Shown here: piece by piece, positions 36,422-43,641 of the stretch
Layout: each line of letters begins with the position of its first letter
Numbering within the stretch: position 1 is the stretch's first letter
Assembly (NCBI GenBank): GCA_017518255.1
Contig: JAFWVK010000014.1
Coordinates: 1-43,641, forward strand
Reading direction: 5' to 3'
Length of the DNA stretch: 43,641 nucleotides
Source: Oscillospiraceae bacterium
GTDB lineage: Bacteria; Bacillota; Clostridia; Oscillospirales; Ruminococcaceae
Notes under the pieces: model-generated
The model's database searches: none
What the model saw: only the letters and a program-made list of their open reading frames with translations
Told to the model about the DNA's origin: nothing
Translations under genes and position numbers: made by a program

Positions 36422-36457
36422 CAGTAGCAGCAGTAGGGGATGTTTATTTGTTGAATA
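36422..36457 (-). promoter_or_regulatory. Putative DnaA-trio unwinding element
   Basis: Read on the - strand toward dnaN: nonamer TATTCAACA (36457-36449), then CATCCC, then CTA CTG CTG CTA CTG (36436-36422), then AT-rich DNA. This matches the box, GC-rich, DnaA-trio, AT-rich order of the B. subtilis basal unwinding system. The invariant middle base is kept in all five trinucleotides. Confidence 0.55.
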
Positions 36458-36617
36458 ATATTCTTAACAAAAGCTGTTTGTCCGATGATATGAGGTTATT
36501 CTGTTTCGGAAAACCGGACATCTTTCAAAAAACCGATTTTTGAATCAGAAAGGAAAAGTTGAATGATCGGTTATTGAAAAAACGGAAGGTGAAAAGAGTG
36601 GATTGACAAGGAAAAAA

Positions 36618-36764
36618 TGTTGAAAAAACAGTTGAAAGTGTGAATACAGGGAGTATATTTCGAGGCTTTCAACATTTTCAGGTCATTTGCGGGTAAAAAT
36701 CAAAGAAAACCCCGCAAATACGAAGGCGGTTTTGAACTCTGTTTTCAACAGTTGTTGAAAACAG
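36618..36764. promoter_or_regulatory. Cluster of variant DnaA boxes (TTTTCAACA type)
   Basis: TTTTCAACA occurs at 36618-36626 (-), 36742-36750 (+) and 36753-36761 (-), and CTTTCAACA at 36666-36674 (+). Weaker forms are at 36630-36638 (-) and, outside this span, 36449-36457 (-), 36557-36565 (-) and TTTTCCACC at 36880-36888 (-). The 36742/36753 pair is head-to-head within a perfect 12-bp dyad (36739-36750/36753-36764). Confidence 0.6.
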
Positions 36765-36898
36765 GAAAAATAGAACAAACGCTCCCATAAAAACCTCTGC
36801 CGATTTTCCGGCGGGTTGAATTTAACAAAATCAGAATAATAAATGAGATGTTTTAATTTTTAAGACATCCCTACAACGGGGTGGAAAATATGGGAATA

Positions 36899-38287
36899 TT
36901 ATTTAGAGGATCCGTCACGGATTGTCTTTGTGATGGATTCAATTGCATCTCTGAGGTTGGAATCCTTCTTCATATTCTTCTCAACGTAATGAACTGCATA
37001 GACAATTGTAGAATGATCTCTGTTTCCGAATTCTTCGCCGATGGAAGCGAGGGTCATTTGTGTAATATCGTGAACCAGATAGATTGCAACCTTTCTGGCG
37101 TTGGAAATCTGCTGAGAACGTTTTTTAGAGCGGATATCCTCCGCAGATACGCCGTAGAGATTGGAAACTTCGGTAATAATCCGTTCAACGGTAACCGGAG
37201 CAGGCTGCTCGTCCGTCAGAATGTCGCGGATTACGCTCTGTGCCATCGAAAGGGAAGGTGAGGAATCTGCAAGCTGTTTTAATGCTTTCAGACGTTTTAC
37301 GGCACCTTCGAGCTGTCTGATGTTGGTTTTCAGGCGGTTTGCGATAAATTCTGCGACATCATCCGGAATTTTCAGATCAAGAAGTTCTGCTTTTCTGCGG
37401 ATGATTGCGACTCTTGTTTCAAAATCGGGCAGAGAGATATCTGTAATCAGACCGGATTCAAATCTGGAGCGGAGACGGTCTTCCAGAACCTTGATGTCTT
37501 TCGGCGCACGGTCGGAAGTCAGGACAATCTGTTTTCCTGCTTCATGCAGCCGGTTAAAGGTATGGAAGAATTCTTCCTGTGTGGATTCTCTTCCGCTGAT
37601 GAACTGGACGTCATCGACCAGCAGGACATCGGCGCTGCGGTATTTTTCGTGGAACTGAGAGGTATCTTTTTTCTGTTTGATTCCTTCGATCAGCTCATTT
37701 GTAAACGCTTCACCTGTTACGTAGATAATGTTCAGATCCGGATTCTGGCGGCGCATTTCGTGAGAAATTGCGGTCAGAAGATGTGTTTTGCCGAGACCGG
37801 AGGGACCGTAGATGAACAGAGGATTATAGGTATTGCCGTTGCCGTCTCCCCGTGCGATGCTGGTGCAGGCAGCATATGCAAACTGATTGGAGCTGCCGAC
37901 GATAAAGGTATCGAAGGTATAGGCATAATCTCCGTTGCTGTTGGTATGGTCGAGAATATCCTGCATCTCTTCCATTTCCGGATCTCCTTTTTCCTTCTGT
38001 TCGGCTTTTTCATCTTCCTGAACGATTAAGCGAAGCTGAACGGGAAATCCGAGAATCTGTGCAAATCCTTCCTGAAGCAGATTGGCATAGTTGTTAGTAA
38101 CAACAGATTTCTGAAATTCCGAAGAACAGTATAATACTGCAAAATTCCCCTCAAGTCTTGCCGGTTTCAGGGTATTCAGCCACAGATTTTTCGCAGTTTC
38201 ACCGATTTTACCGTCTTTGGTGCAGTATGATTTCACGGCATCAAACACTTCTTCAAATGAATTCACTGTATGATTCACATCCTTCAA
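36899..38287 (-). CDS. dnaA: Chromosomal replication initiator protein DnaA
   Basis: A 462-residue AAA+ initiator. Domain I at the N-terminus, a short acidic linker near 90-120, then Walker A GPSGLGKTH (161-169), Walker B LLVDDVQF (222-229) and the arginine-finger region DRLRSRFESG. Domain IV holds the DNA-binding helices: GNRDHSTIVYA (421-431) in place of the usual GGRDHTTV-H-A, TLASIG in place of SLPxIG, and SQQISNARK in place of the conserved SVAxPRQ-type stretch. The TTG start at 38287 lacks a good Shine-Dalgarno; GTG at 38278 or 38266 (MNSFEEVFDAVK) are alternatives. It is driven by the promoter at 38367-38395. Confidence 0.97.
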   Translation of the reverse strand: MKDVNHTVNSFEEVFDAVKSYCTKDGKIGETAKNLWLNTLKPARLEGNFAVLYCSSEFQKSVVTNNYANLLQEGFAQILGFPVQLRLIVQEDEKAEQKEKGDPEMEEMQDILDHTNSNGDYAYTFDTFIVGSSNQFAYAACTSIARGDGNGNTYNPLFIYGPSGLGKTHLLTAISHEMRRQNPDLNIIYVTGEAFTNELIEGIKQKKDTSQFHEKYRSADVLLVDDVQFISGRESTQEEFFHTFNRLHEAGKQIVLTSDRAPKDIKVLEDRLRSRFESGLITDISLPDFETRVAIIRRKAELLDLKIPDDVAEFIANRLKTNIRQLEGAVKRLKALKQLADSSPSLSMAQSVIRDILTDEQPAPVTVERIITEVSNLYGVSAEDIRSKKRSQQISNARKVAIYLVHDITQMTLASIGEEFGNRDHSTIVYAVHYVEKNMKKDSNLRDAIESITKTIRDGSSK

Positions 38288-38366
38288 TCATTTTATTTTT
38301 TTCTGAAAAATAAGGAACAGACTGCGTCGGATTTCAGACATATGGGCGCAGTCCTATACACTATAT

Positions 38367-38395
38367 AGTATAGCATATTATTTGAGAAATATCAA
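38367..38395 (-). promoter_or_regulatory. Promoter of dnaA
   Basis: On the - strand: TTGATA (38395-38390), 17-base spacer, TATACT (38372-38367). The -10 overlaps a 10-bp palindrome ACTATATAGT, a possible operator. Confidence 0.75.
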
Positions 38396-38539
38396 GCATA
38401 TGGCAGAATCATTGGAACTTTTCACAAATAAATCAGAAGTGCTTTGCGGATATTTATTATATGAAATTTTTTAATTTGATGAGGGAAAAGAGTTTCAAAT
38501 TGAAAATCCTGAAATCATTTTGAAAATTCAAAAAAAGAC

Positions 38540-38568
38540 TTGAAATATCGTCAGAAAACATGTATAAT
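38540..38568 (+). promoter_or_regulatory. Promoter of the yfhO-like gene
   Basis: TTGAAA (38540-38545), 17-base spacer, TATAAT (38563-38568). It lies 73 bases before the TTG start. Confidence 0.75.
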
Positions 38569-38641
38569 AATATGGTATGTACTTTGTAGCCGGAAAAAAG
38601 GGTACAAAGAAGTTTTTTGAACAAAAAAAGGAGGAGTTTCA

Positions 38642-41600
38642 TTGTCCAGCGTAAAAAAGAAGGCAAGGAATCCGCAGGTTCCGAGCAAGCCTTCAAATTT
38701 GGCCCGGCAGGCAGCCGGAAAGAAAGGAATTCAGGGATGGTTTTGCCGGAACTGGTCCTATCTTCTCGCTTTCATTCTCCCGGTAATCCTGACCTATATT
38801 GCATATGCACGCTTCGGTCTGGAGCCTTACGGAAAGCATTCCGTCCTCTGTCTGGATCTGAACGGTCAGTATGTGTATTATTTTGAAGCAATCAGAGATG
38901 CATTTCACGGGGACGGCAGCATTCTGTATAACTGGTCGCGAAATCTTTCCGGCGGATATATGGGTGTCATCGGATATTATCTCGCAAGTCCGTTTACACT
39001 GATTGTCATTATTTTGCCGCGTTCCATGATTCTCACATCGCTTCTGATTATGATTCTCTGCAAAATCGGCATGACTTCTTTCGCGTTCAGCTATTATGCA
39101 AGAAAATCAAAGCATGTTTCTCCGGGAATTTCCGTTATACTTGGATGTATGTTCGGTATGTGCGCCTATAACATCATTCAGACAATTGACCCGATGTGGC
39201 TGGACGGTCTGGTCTGTCTGCCGTTTATCGTGCTCGGCATTGAGTATCTTGTGGATGACGGCAGAAAAATTAACCTGATTATTCCGCTGGCGCTGATCTG
39301 TATAGCGAATTTCTATATCGGATTTATGTGCTGTATCTTTACGGCAATCTATTTCTTCTATTATCTGTTTGTTGCTTCCGATAAGTATGACGAAAAAATC
39401 AGACCGATTGTTGCCGGCGAGTTTCTGCTTGCAATCATTGCTGCTTTTATCGGATTCATGTATTATAACAAGAAAAAAATCAAACTTCATACAAAAGAGC
39501 ATCTGGATAAGGTCAGTTCCTACAAGACCTATTTCATCATTGCGGTCTTTTTGCTGATTGCATATACCGGTTTTCTGATTTATTTCTATTTCATGAAAAT
39601 GAAAAAGGAAGAGAAAAAAGAGTGCAACCGGATTCTTATCACATTTGTCCGTATGGGTATTTCCTCTGCAGTTGCGCTCTGCTGTGCTGCATTTATGGTG
39701 CTTCCGGTTTACAATGCGCTGAGTCTCGGTAAAATGGACTTCGCAAAGCCGACAGGAGGTTATGATTTCGGCTGGAAAGGACAGTTCTCTCCGCTGGAAT
39801 TCATAGCACAGTTCAGCGTAGACCAGTATAATTCCGTCAACGTAGAAGGAAAACCGGAGGTTTACTGCGGTGTGCTCGGTTTCCTCTGTATTCCGCTCTT
39901 TTTCTGTAACAGAAGAATTCCGTGGAGACAGAAAGTCGGTTACGGCGCTCTTTGCTTCGTGATGTTCTTCTGCATGTTCTTCAAAGAAATTGATATCTGG
40001 TGGCACGGCGGACAAATGCCGAACTGGCTGCCTTTCCGCTATTCCTTCATTTTCTCCTTTATCGTTCTGAGCATGGCTGCCATGACGCTCCGTTATGCTT
40101 CTTCTATCAATAAGATTGCAGTCGGAGTCAGTACCGGTGTACTGTCATTCCTGCTGATTCTGGCTTATAAGCAGCATTATCTGAATATGAAGGGAAAAGA
40201 GTATCTCGGAGCTTATTCCTCAATTGCGGCAACGATTCTGCTGCTTGTAATTTATGCGGCATTTGTAATCGGATTCAGTCTGAAGAATCCTTCCAAGCTC
40301 ATGAAAATTGTGATGACCTCTCTGCTGGCGGTTGTGGTCGGCTGTGAGCTGATTTACAATTCCAAGCATGAATTTGAGGATATTCATAAGGAAGTCGCTT
40401 ATTCCGACGGCTCTACCTACCGCGAATATGTCGCATCTCACAGAGAAATTGTTGACAGACTGTATGAATCCGACAACGGTTTTTACCGGTTAGAGAAAAC
40501 CTATACCCGTACCGTCAATGACAATTCCGGCATGAAAATCCGCGGTCTGACGCATTCCAGCTCTGTTATGAATGCGAAGATTCTGAAATTCATCGAGGCA
40601 ATGGGATATTCCGCCAGCACATATTATTCGAGATATGACGGAAACACACCGCTTGCCGACAGTGTGCTCGGTATCAAGTATGTCATGGACAAGGGCGATG
40701 ACAACAAGAATATTCTCAAAAAAGACGACCCGCAGAATGAAAATGTCAGTGCGGCATATGAGAAAATCAAGACAGAAAAAGCAAGGTCGCAGTGGAAGAG
40801 CGATCTGACAGTGAATATCTACGAGAATAAAAATGCGCTTTCTCTCGGATTTATGGCAGATAAATCCATTAAGAGAATCGAAAAATTCGGAAACGACAAT
40901 CCCTTTAACAGTCAGAATCTTCTGCTCAGTACCATTACCGGCAACACCGTCATTACAGACGGAGGCGGATTTGAATCCTTCCATCAGTATTATCATCCGA
41001 TCAGCGTGGAACAGTATCCGGAGCTGACAGAGAAAAATATCTCCAATCCGCGTCTGAACAATGCAAGAATTACAGATTATGCCGGCCAGCAGAATTTCCG
41101 TGAAATGAACTGGGATATCAATAACCCGACTGTGCATGATCCGGACCCGACGGTTGACATCTTCCTTGAAACACAGACTGAGGAACCTCTTTATCTGTTC
41201 TTTAAGACGGAGAATCAGAGCAAAATCAATCTCTGGCTTGCAGATCAGTGGAATCTGGACGGACCGACCTGCTATAATAAAGACGGTTCAAATGCAAGCT
41301 CACTCGGTTCCTATTTTGAAGGCGATGACTACAAGATTCTGTATGTCGGAACATTCCCGGCGCATTCCAGACTGCAGCTTCGCATGACGCTTCTGACAAA
41401 TGCCGATCAGACAAAGGAAAAGTATACAATTATCAAGAATTTCTTCTTCTATCACTTTGACTCTGAACTGTTCGAGCAGGACATTAACACATTGAAGCAG
41501 CAGCAGTGGAATCTGACAACCTACGGCGGCAGAAAACTTGAGGGTACTATTTTCGCAAAAGAAAATCAGATCATGATGACCACAATTCCGGCAGAACCGG

Positions 41601-42112
41601 GCTGGAAAATCTGGGTTGACGGAAAAGAATACCGCTACACTGCGAGCAAAACCTATTCCGACGGCAGTAAAATGAATATTGACGAACCGTTTGTGACACT
41701 GTTCCAGGGTATGATCGGCGTGGAACTGGAACCGGGTGAGCATACCGTAAAAATGGTCTATACACCGCCCGGACTGAATATCGGATGGGGTCTGCTGATC
41801 TTTGGCTTTGCCTGTATCGTTCTGTTCTTCATTTATGACTATAAACACAATGAGGTACTGATTCAGAAAAGAGAGCTGAAGAAAAAAGGCATTTATGAGC
41901 TTCCGTATGAGGATTATCCGGATCCGGATTCCCGTGAATACCGGAATCAGAAACAGCAGCAGATGATTGAAAAACAGCAAAAGGATGACCCGAAGCTGAA
42001 AGCTGCTATGATTGCGGACGAGCTGAAAAAGCTGAAAGGTCTTCTTGACGAAGGAATCCTGACGCAGGAAGAATTCGACGAACAGAAGAAAAAGCTGCTG
42101 AAACGGCAGTAA
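38642..42112 (+). CDS. yfhO: YfhO-family membrane glycosyltransferase with C-terminal SHOCT segment
   Basis: A 1156-residue polytopic protein. A basic cytosolic N-terminus is followed by about a dozen membrane helices to roughly residue 560, including the acidic loop CLDLNGQYVYYFEAI typical of GT-C type enzymes. A large extracytoplasmic domain of about 480 residues follows, then a final helix (IGWGLLIFGFACIVLFFIYD). YfhO in Gram-positives glycosylates lipoteichoic acid using lipid-linked sugars at the cell surface. The last ~30 residues (KKLKGLLDEGILTQEEFDEQ, then KKKLL) are a SHOCT motif, usually found in oligomerising or nucleic-acid-associated proteins. The TTG start has AAAGGAGG 8 bases upstream. 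The terminator directly after makes it monocistronic. Confidence 0.9.
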   Translation: MSSVKKKARNPQVPSKPSNLARQAAGKKGIQGWFCRNWSYLLAFILPVILTYIAYARFGLEPYGKHSVLCLDLNGQYVYYFEAIRDAFHGDGSILYNWSRNLSGGYMGVIGYYLASPFTLIVIILPRSMILTSLLIMILCKIGMTSFAFSYYARKSKHVSPGISVILGCMFGMCAYNIIQTIDPMWLDGLVCLPFIVLGIEYLVDDGRKINLIIPLALICIANFYIGFMCCIFTAIYFFYYLFVASDKYDEKIRPIVAGEFLLAIIAAFIGFMYYNKKKIKLHTKEHLDKVSSYKTYFIIAVFLLIAYTGFLIYFYFMKMKKEEKKECNRILITFVRMGISSAVALCCAAFMVLPVYNALSLGKMDFAKPTGGYDFGWKGQFSPLEFIAQFSVDQYNSVNVEGKPEVYCGVLGFLCIPLFFCNRRIPWRQKVGYGALCFVMFFCMFFKEIDIWWHGGQMPNWLPFRYSFIFSFIVLSMAAMTLRYASSINKIAVGVSTGVLSFLLILAYKQHYLNMKGKEYLGAYSSIAATILLLVIYAAFVIGFSLKNPSKLMKIVMTSLLAVVVGCELIYNSKHEFEDIHKEVAYSDGSTYREYVASHREIVDRLYESDNGFYRLEKTYTRTVNDNSGMKIRGLTHSSSVMNAKILKFIEAMGYSASTYYSRYDGNTPLADSVLGIKYVMDKGDDNKNILKKDDPQNENVSAAYEKIKTEKARSQWKSDLTVNIYENKNALSLGFMADKSIKRIEKFGNDNPFNSQNLLLSTITGNTVITDGGGFESFHQYYHPISVEQYPELTEKNISNPRLNNARITDYAGQQNFREMNWDINNPTVHDPDPTVDIFLETQTEEPLYLFFKTENQSKINLWLADQWNLDGPTCYNKDGSNASSLGSYFEGDDYKILYVGTFPAHSRLQLRMTLLTNADQTKEKYTIIKNFFFYHFDSELFEQDINTLKQQQWNLTTYGGRKLEGTIFAKENQIMMTTIPAEPGWKIWVDGKEYRYTASKTYSDGSKMNIDEPFVTLFQGMIGVELEPGEHTVKMVYTPPGLNIGWGLLIFGFACIVLFFIYDYKHNEVLIQKRELKKKGIYELPYEDYPDPDSREYRNQKQQQMIEKQQKDDPKLKAAMIADELKKLKGLLDEGILTQEEFDEQKKKLLKRQ

Positions 42113-42127
42113 TAAAGCTGTAACCGA

Positions 42128-42159
42128 AGGCACTCCCGAATTTCCGGGAGTGCCTTTTT
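42128..42159 (+). terminator. Terminator of the yfhO-like gene
   Basis: AGGCACTCCCG/CGGGAGTGCCT, an 11-bp stem with a 6-base loop, followed by TTTTG. Confidence 0.9.
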
Positions 42160-42206
42160 GTATGATTTATACAAATGCGAATCATAGATTTCTGCAAATT
42201 CATATC

Positions 42207-42235
42207 TTGTCAATCAAATTATTATGTGATATAAT
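42207..42235 (+). promoter_or_regulatory. Promoter of the zinc-ribbon protein gene
   Basis: TTGTCA (42207-42212), 17-base spacer, TATAAT (42230-42235), 58 bases before the chosen start codon. Confidence 0.75.
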
Positions 42236-42293
42236 AATTCTGAACGGTGCTGAACAGTACCGGAATATGTGAATGAGGAAAGGAATCGACAAG

Positions 42294-43427
42294 ATGTTTT
42301 GTAAAAATTGCGGGCAAATTATTCCTGACAATGCTGCCTTCTGTACGAACTGCGGCGAACCGGCTCCTTCCGGTCTGAATACACAGCAGCCGGCTGATGT
42401 TCCGGAAAAAAAGAGCTTTGATTCGGACTTTTCGGTTTCGTTCGGGGAAACGAAACCGGAAAATTCTGCTTCGGAATACCGGCAGGAGCCTGTGAATCAG
42501 GCACCGCAGATGGCGCCGGTTTCTGTAAATCCCACGCAGCCTTCCTATCAGCAGCCACAGCAGCAGCCCTCTTATCCGCAAACGCCGGGTTACGGGCAGC
42601 AGCCGGTTTATCAGCAGCAGCAGGCACCGGTTTACCCGCAGCCTCAGCCGATGTATTCCCAGCCTCCGTATCAGCCGGTTTACCGTTCTGTGCCGCCGTA
42701 CAGCGGTTACGGTTCGCAGCCTCCGGTTCAGGCAAGCGGTTTTGCAAAGGGCGGTATCTTTTTGATTCTTGTGATGATGATTACCGGAACATTTTTGCTG
42801 TTCTACGGAAAAATACTCGGAATTCCGTCTCTTGCAATTAATGAGGGATATGATTACGATGATTTAATGGAAGAAAAATCTCTTGATTATGAATATTATT
42901 CCCTTCAGAATATGGGCGAATTGGGTTCCGACGGAGATTTCAGCTTTATCGGCGCAATCAGTATTTCCGATATCGGAAATGTGATTGAGCAGATTGATAA
43001 AATGGGAGAGTATGCATCTTTACTGCCGGAAAGCTATCAGAAAGTGATTAAAGCAATTCAATGGATTATGATTATTACTCTGATTGTGATTTTGCTGAAT
43101 TATGTTGCGATATTTGTTGTAATTATTGCTTCAATTTTCCTTCTTGTACGATTCTTTTCCGGAGAATATGCAAAGGCATGGTCTGCCGCTGCACACGGAT
43201 TGCGTATGGTTCTGTGTGCGCAGATTATGGAACTGATTATGATTCTTACATTTAAGATGTATATGAGCCGACTTGCAGATTATGCAAATATTGATCTGGA
43301 TATTACAATTTTCCGCATTGCGCCGCATCTGCTGATTGCAATGGGTGTGATAATTGCCTGCTTGATTATCTGCGGACGCTGCCAGAATTCACTTCGCAGG
43401 GCAGCTTATCAGCAGAGATATTATTAA
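42294..43427 (+). CDS. Zinc-ribbon membrane protein with a Pro/Gln/Tyr-rich linker
   Basis: About 377 residues. The N-terminal zinc ribbon MFCKNCGQIIPDNAAFCTNC (Cys-x2-Cys pairs at 3/6 and 17/20) is followed by a disordered region to about residue 147, dominated by Pro, Gln and Tyr (repeats of QQPxYPQ and PVYxQ). Then come one helix, an acidic extracytoplasmic loop, and about four more membrane helices, with a basic cytosolic end. This layout is common in clostridial envelope proteins of unknown function. The ATG at 42294 with AAGGA nine bases upstream is preferred over an ATG at 42273, which lacks a Shine-Dalgarno and would move the ribbon inward. Confidence 0.8.
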   Translation: MFCKNCGQIIPDNAAFCTNCGEPAPSGLNTQQPADVPEKKSFDSDFSVSFGETKPENSASEYRQEPVNQAPQMAPVSVNPTQPSYQQPQQQPSYPQTPGYGQQPVYQQQQAPVYPQPQPMYSQPPYQPVYRSVPPYSGYGSQPPVQASGFAKGGIFLILVMMITGTFLLFYGKILGIPSLAINEGYDYDDLMEEKSLDYEYYSLQNMGELGSDGDFSFIGAISISDIGNVIEQIDKMGEYASLLPESYQKVIKAIQWIMIITLIVILLNYVAIFVVIIASIFLLVRFFSGEYAKAWSAAAHGLRMVLCAQIMELIMILTFKMYMSRLADYANIDLDITIFRIAPHLLIAMGVIIACLIICGRCQNSLRRAAYQQRYY

Positions 43428-43429
43428 AA

Positions 43430-43462
43430 GAATCAGCCCCGAAAGGGGCTGATTCAGTTTGT
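43430..43462 (+). terminator. Terminator of the zinc-ribbon protein gene
   Basis: GAATCAGCCCC/GGGGCTGATTC, a perfect 11-bp stem capped by GAAA, followed by AGTTTG. The T-run is poor but the stem is very stable. Confidence 0.75.
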
Positions 43463-43470
43463 AGAAAAAG

Positions 43471-43641
43471 GTATCGCTTCGCGATAATTGATATTGGGCT
43501 CCGCCCAAACCCGCCAAAGGGACATTGTCCCTTTGAAATCCCATTATAAGCAAAATGAAAGAAAATGCGTGATTTTTCCTTTTCTTCTATAAAATGGGAT
43601 TCTTAAGGGATAGTATCCCTTAAGCGGGGGTATGGGGGCAG
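43471..43641. repeat. Palindrome-of-palindromes repeat, copy 2 (cut by the window end)
   Basis: Same series of hairpins as 31364-31556: 43472-43486 (TATCGCTTCGCGATA, identical in both), 43494-43508, 43515-43535, central arms from 43539 (TCCCATTATA) and near 43589-43599, then AAGGGATAGTATCCCTT and a G-rich start of the sixth hairpin at the window end. It follows a terminator directly, so it is intergenic. Confidence 0.8.

Larger units (their letters stand above)
36332..36898. other. oriC: Putative oriC (dnaA-dnaN intergenic region)
   Basis: 567 non-coding bases in the classic origin position. It contains many TTTTCAACA-like nonamers, a trinucleotide array with a short G run, AT-rich segments near 36371-36420 and 36826-36866, and two inverted repeats (36685-36719, 9-bp arms; 36847-36869, 10-bp arms with one mismatch, just after dnaA). 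No exact TTATCCACA is present. Function is inferred from position and layout. Confidence 0.8.
38288..38641. other. Divergent dnaA/yfhO intergenic region
   Basis: 354 AT-rich bases holding the dnaA promoter (-) and the yfhO promoter (+). I see no TTTTCAACA or TTATCCACA nonamers here, so the DnaA boxes seem confined to the dnaN side. No RNA gene is recognised. Confidence 0.6.

Noticed and set aside
38357..38373. NrdR-box-like palindrome in the dnaA promoter (ACACTATATAGTAT)
   Set aside because: The spacing between half-sites is two bases too short for the NrdR consensus, and the TATA symmetry is explained by the -10 element.

Overview
This window looks like the chromosomal replication-origin region of an anaerobic Firmicute of the class Clostridia, most likely a Ruminococcus-like member of the Oscillospiraceae. 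The evidence is the gene order dnaA-dnaN-S4 protein-recF-remB-gyrB-gyrA, a secreted CotH protein ending in a dockerin (the cellulosome-attachment module of fibre-degrading gut anaerobes), a flavodiiron oxygen-detoxification protein next to a fermentative D-lactate dehydrogenase, and a DUF4830 protein. The species assignment is inference.

Layout. Bases 1-613 hold a large palindromic repeat and two terminators but no convincing gene. Bases 704-8400 carry an AlkD-like DNA repair gene (+), pyruvate kinase, a hypothetical gene and the CotH-dockerin gene (all -). They are followed by a visibly AT-richer patch (about 6361-8170) with an unknown helical protein and an RCC1-propeller lipoprotein, which abuts the headless remnant of a + strand gene. 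Bases 8475-19640 hold tRNA-Arg(CCU), an asnB-pyrB-MATE operon with tandem promoters, an ABC ATPase-ldhA-flavodiiron group, an RsuA-type pseudouridine synthase, a DUF4830 gene, nrdR and a TIM-barrel isomerase. Bases 19793-36331 are an almost unbroken leftward run: dnaN, S4, recF, remB, gyrB, two YcxB-like membrane genes, gyrA, two further membrane genes, deoC, a phosphopantetheinyl transferase, an SDR reductase, small genes and purB, then secD-secF from their own promoter. Many of these genes overlap by 1-17 bases, which suggests translational coupling.

The origin. The 567-bp dnaA-dnaN gap has no classical TTATCCACA box. It carries a cluster of TTTTCAACA-type nonamers, including a head-to-head pair. 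On the dnaN side it has an array that reads, on the - strand, box, short C run, five CTR trinucleotides, AT-rich DNA. This is the layout of the B. subtilis unwinding element. DnaA domain IV differs from the E. coli and B. subtilis sequences at several recognition-helix positions, which may match the altered box. To the right of dnaA the usual rpmH-rnpA-yidC block is missing. A divergent YfhO-type membrane glycosyltransferase and a zinc-ribbon membrane protein stand there instead. Genes on both sides are mostly transcribed away from the origin.

Other points of note: an aspartate carbamoyltransferase fused to a PyrI-type zinc module; GyrA lacking both quinolone-bridge residues; a promoter module shared by tRNA-Arg and asnB; a homopolymer-spaced, possibly phase-variable promoter for the RCC1 lipoprotein; and two copies of a palindrome-of-palindromes repeat (31364-31556, and from 43471 to the window end).
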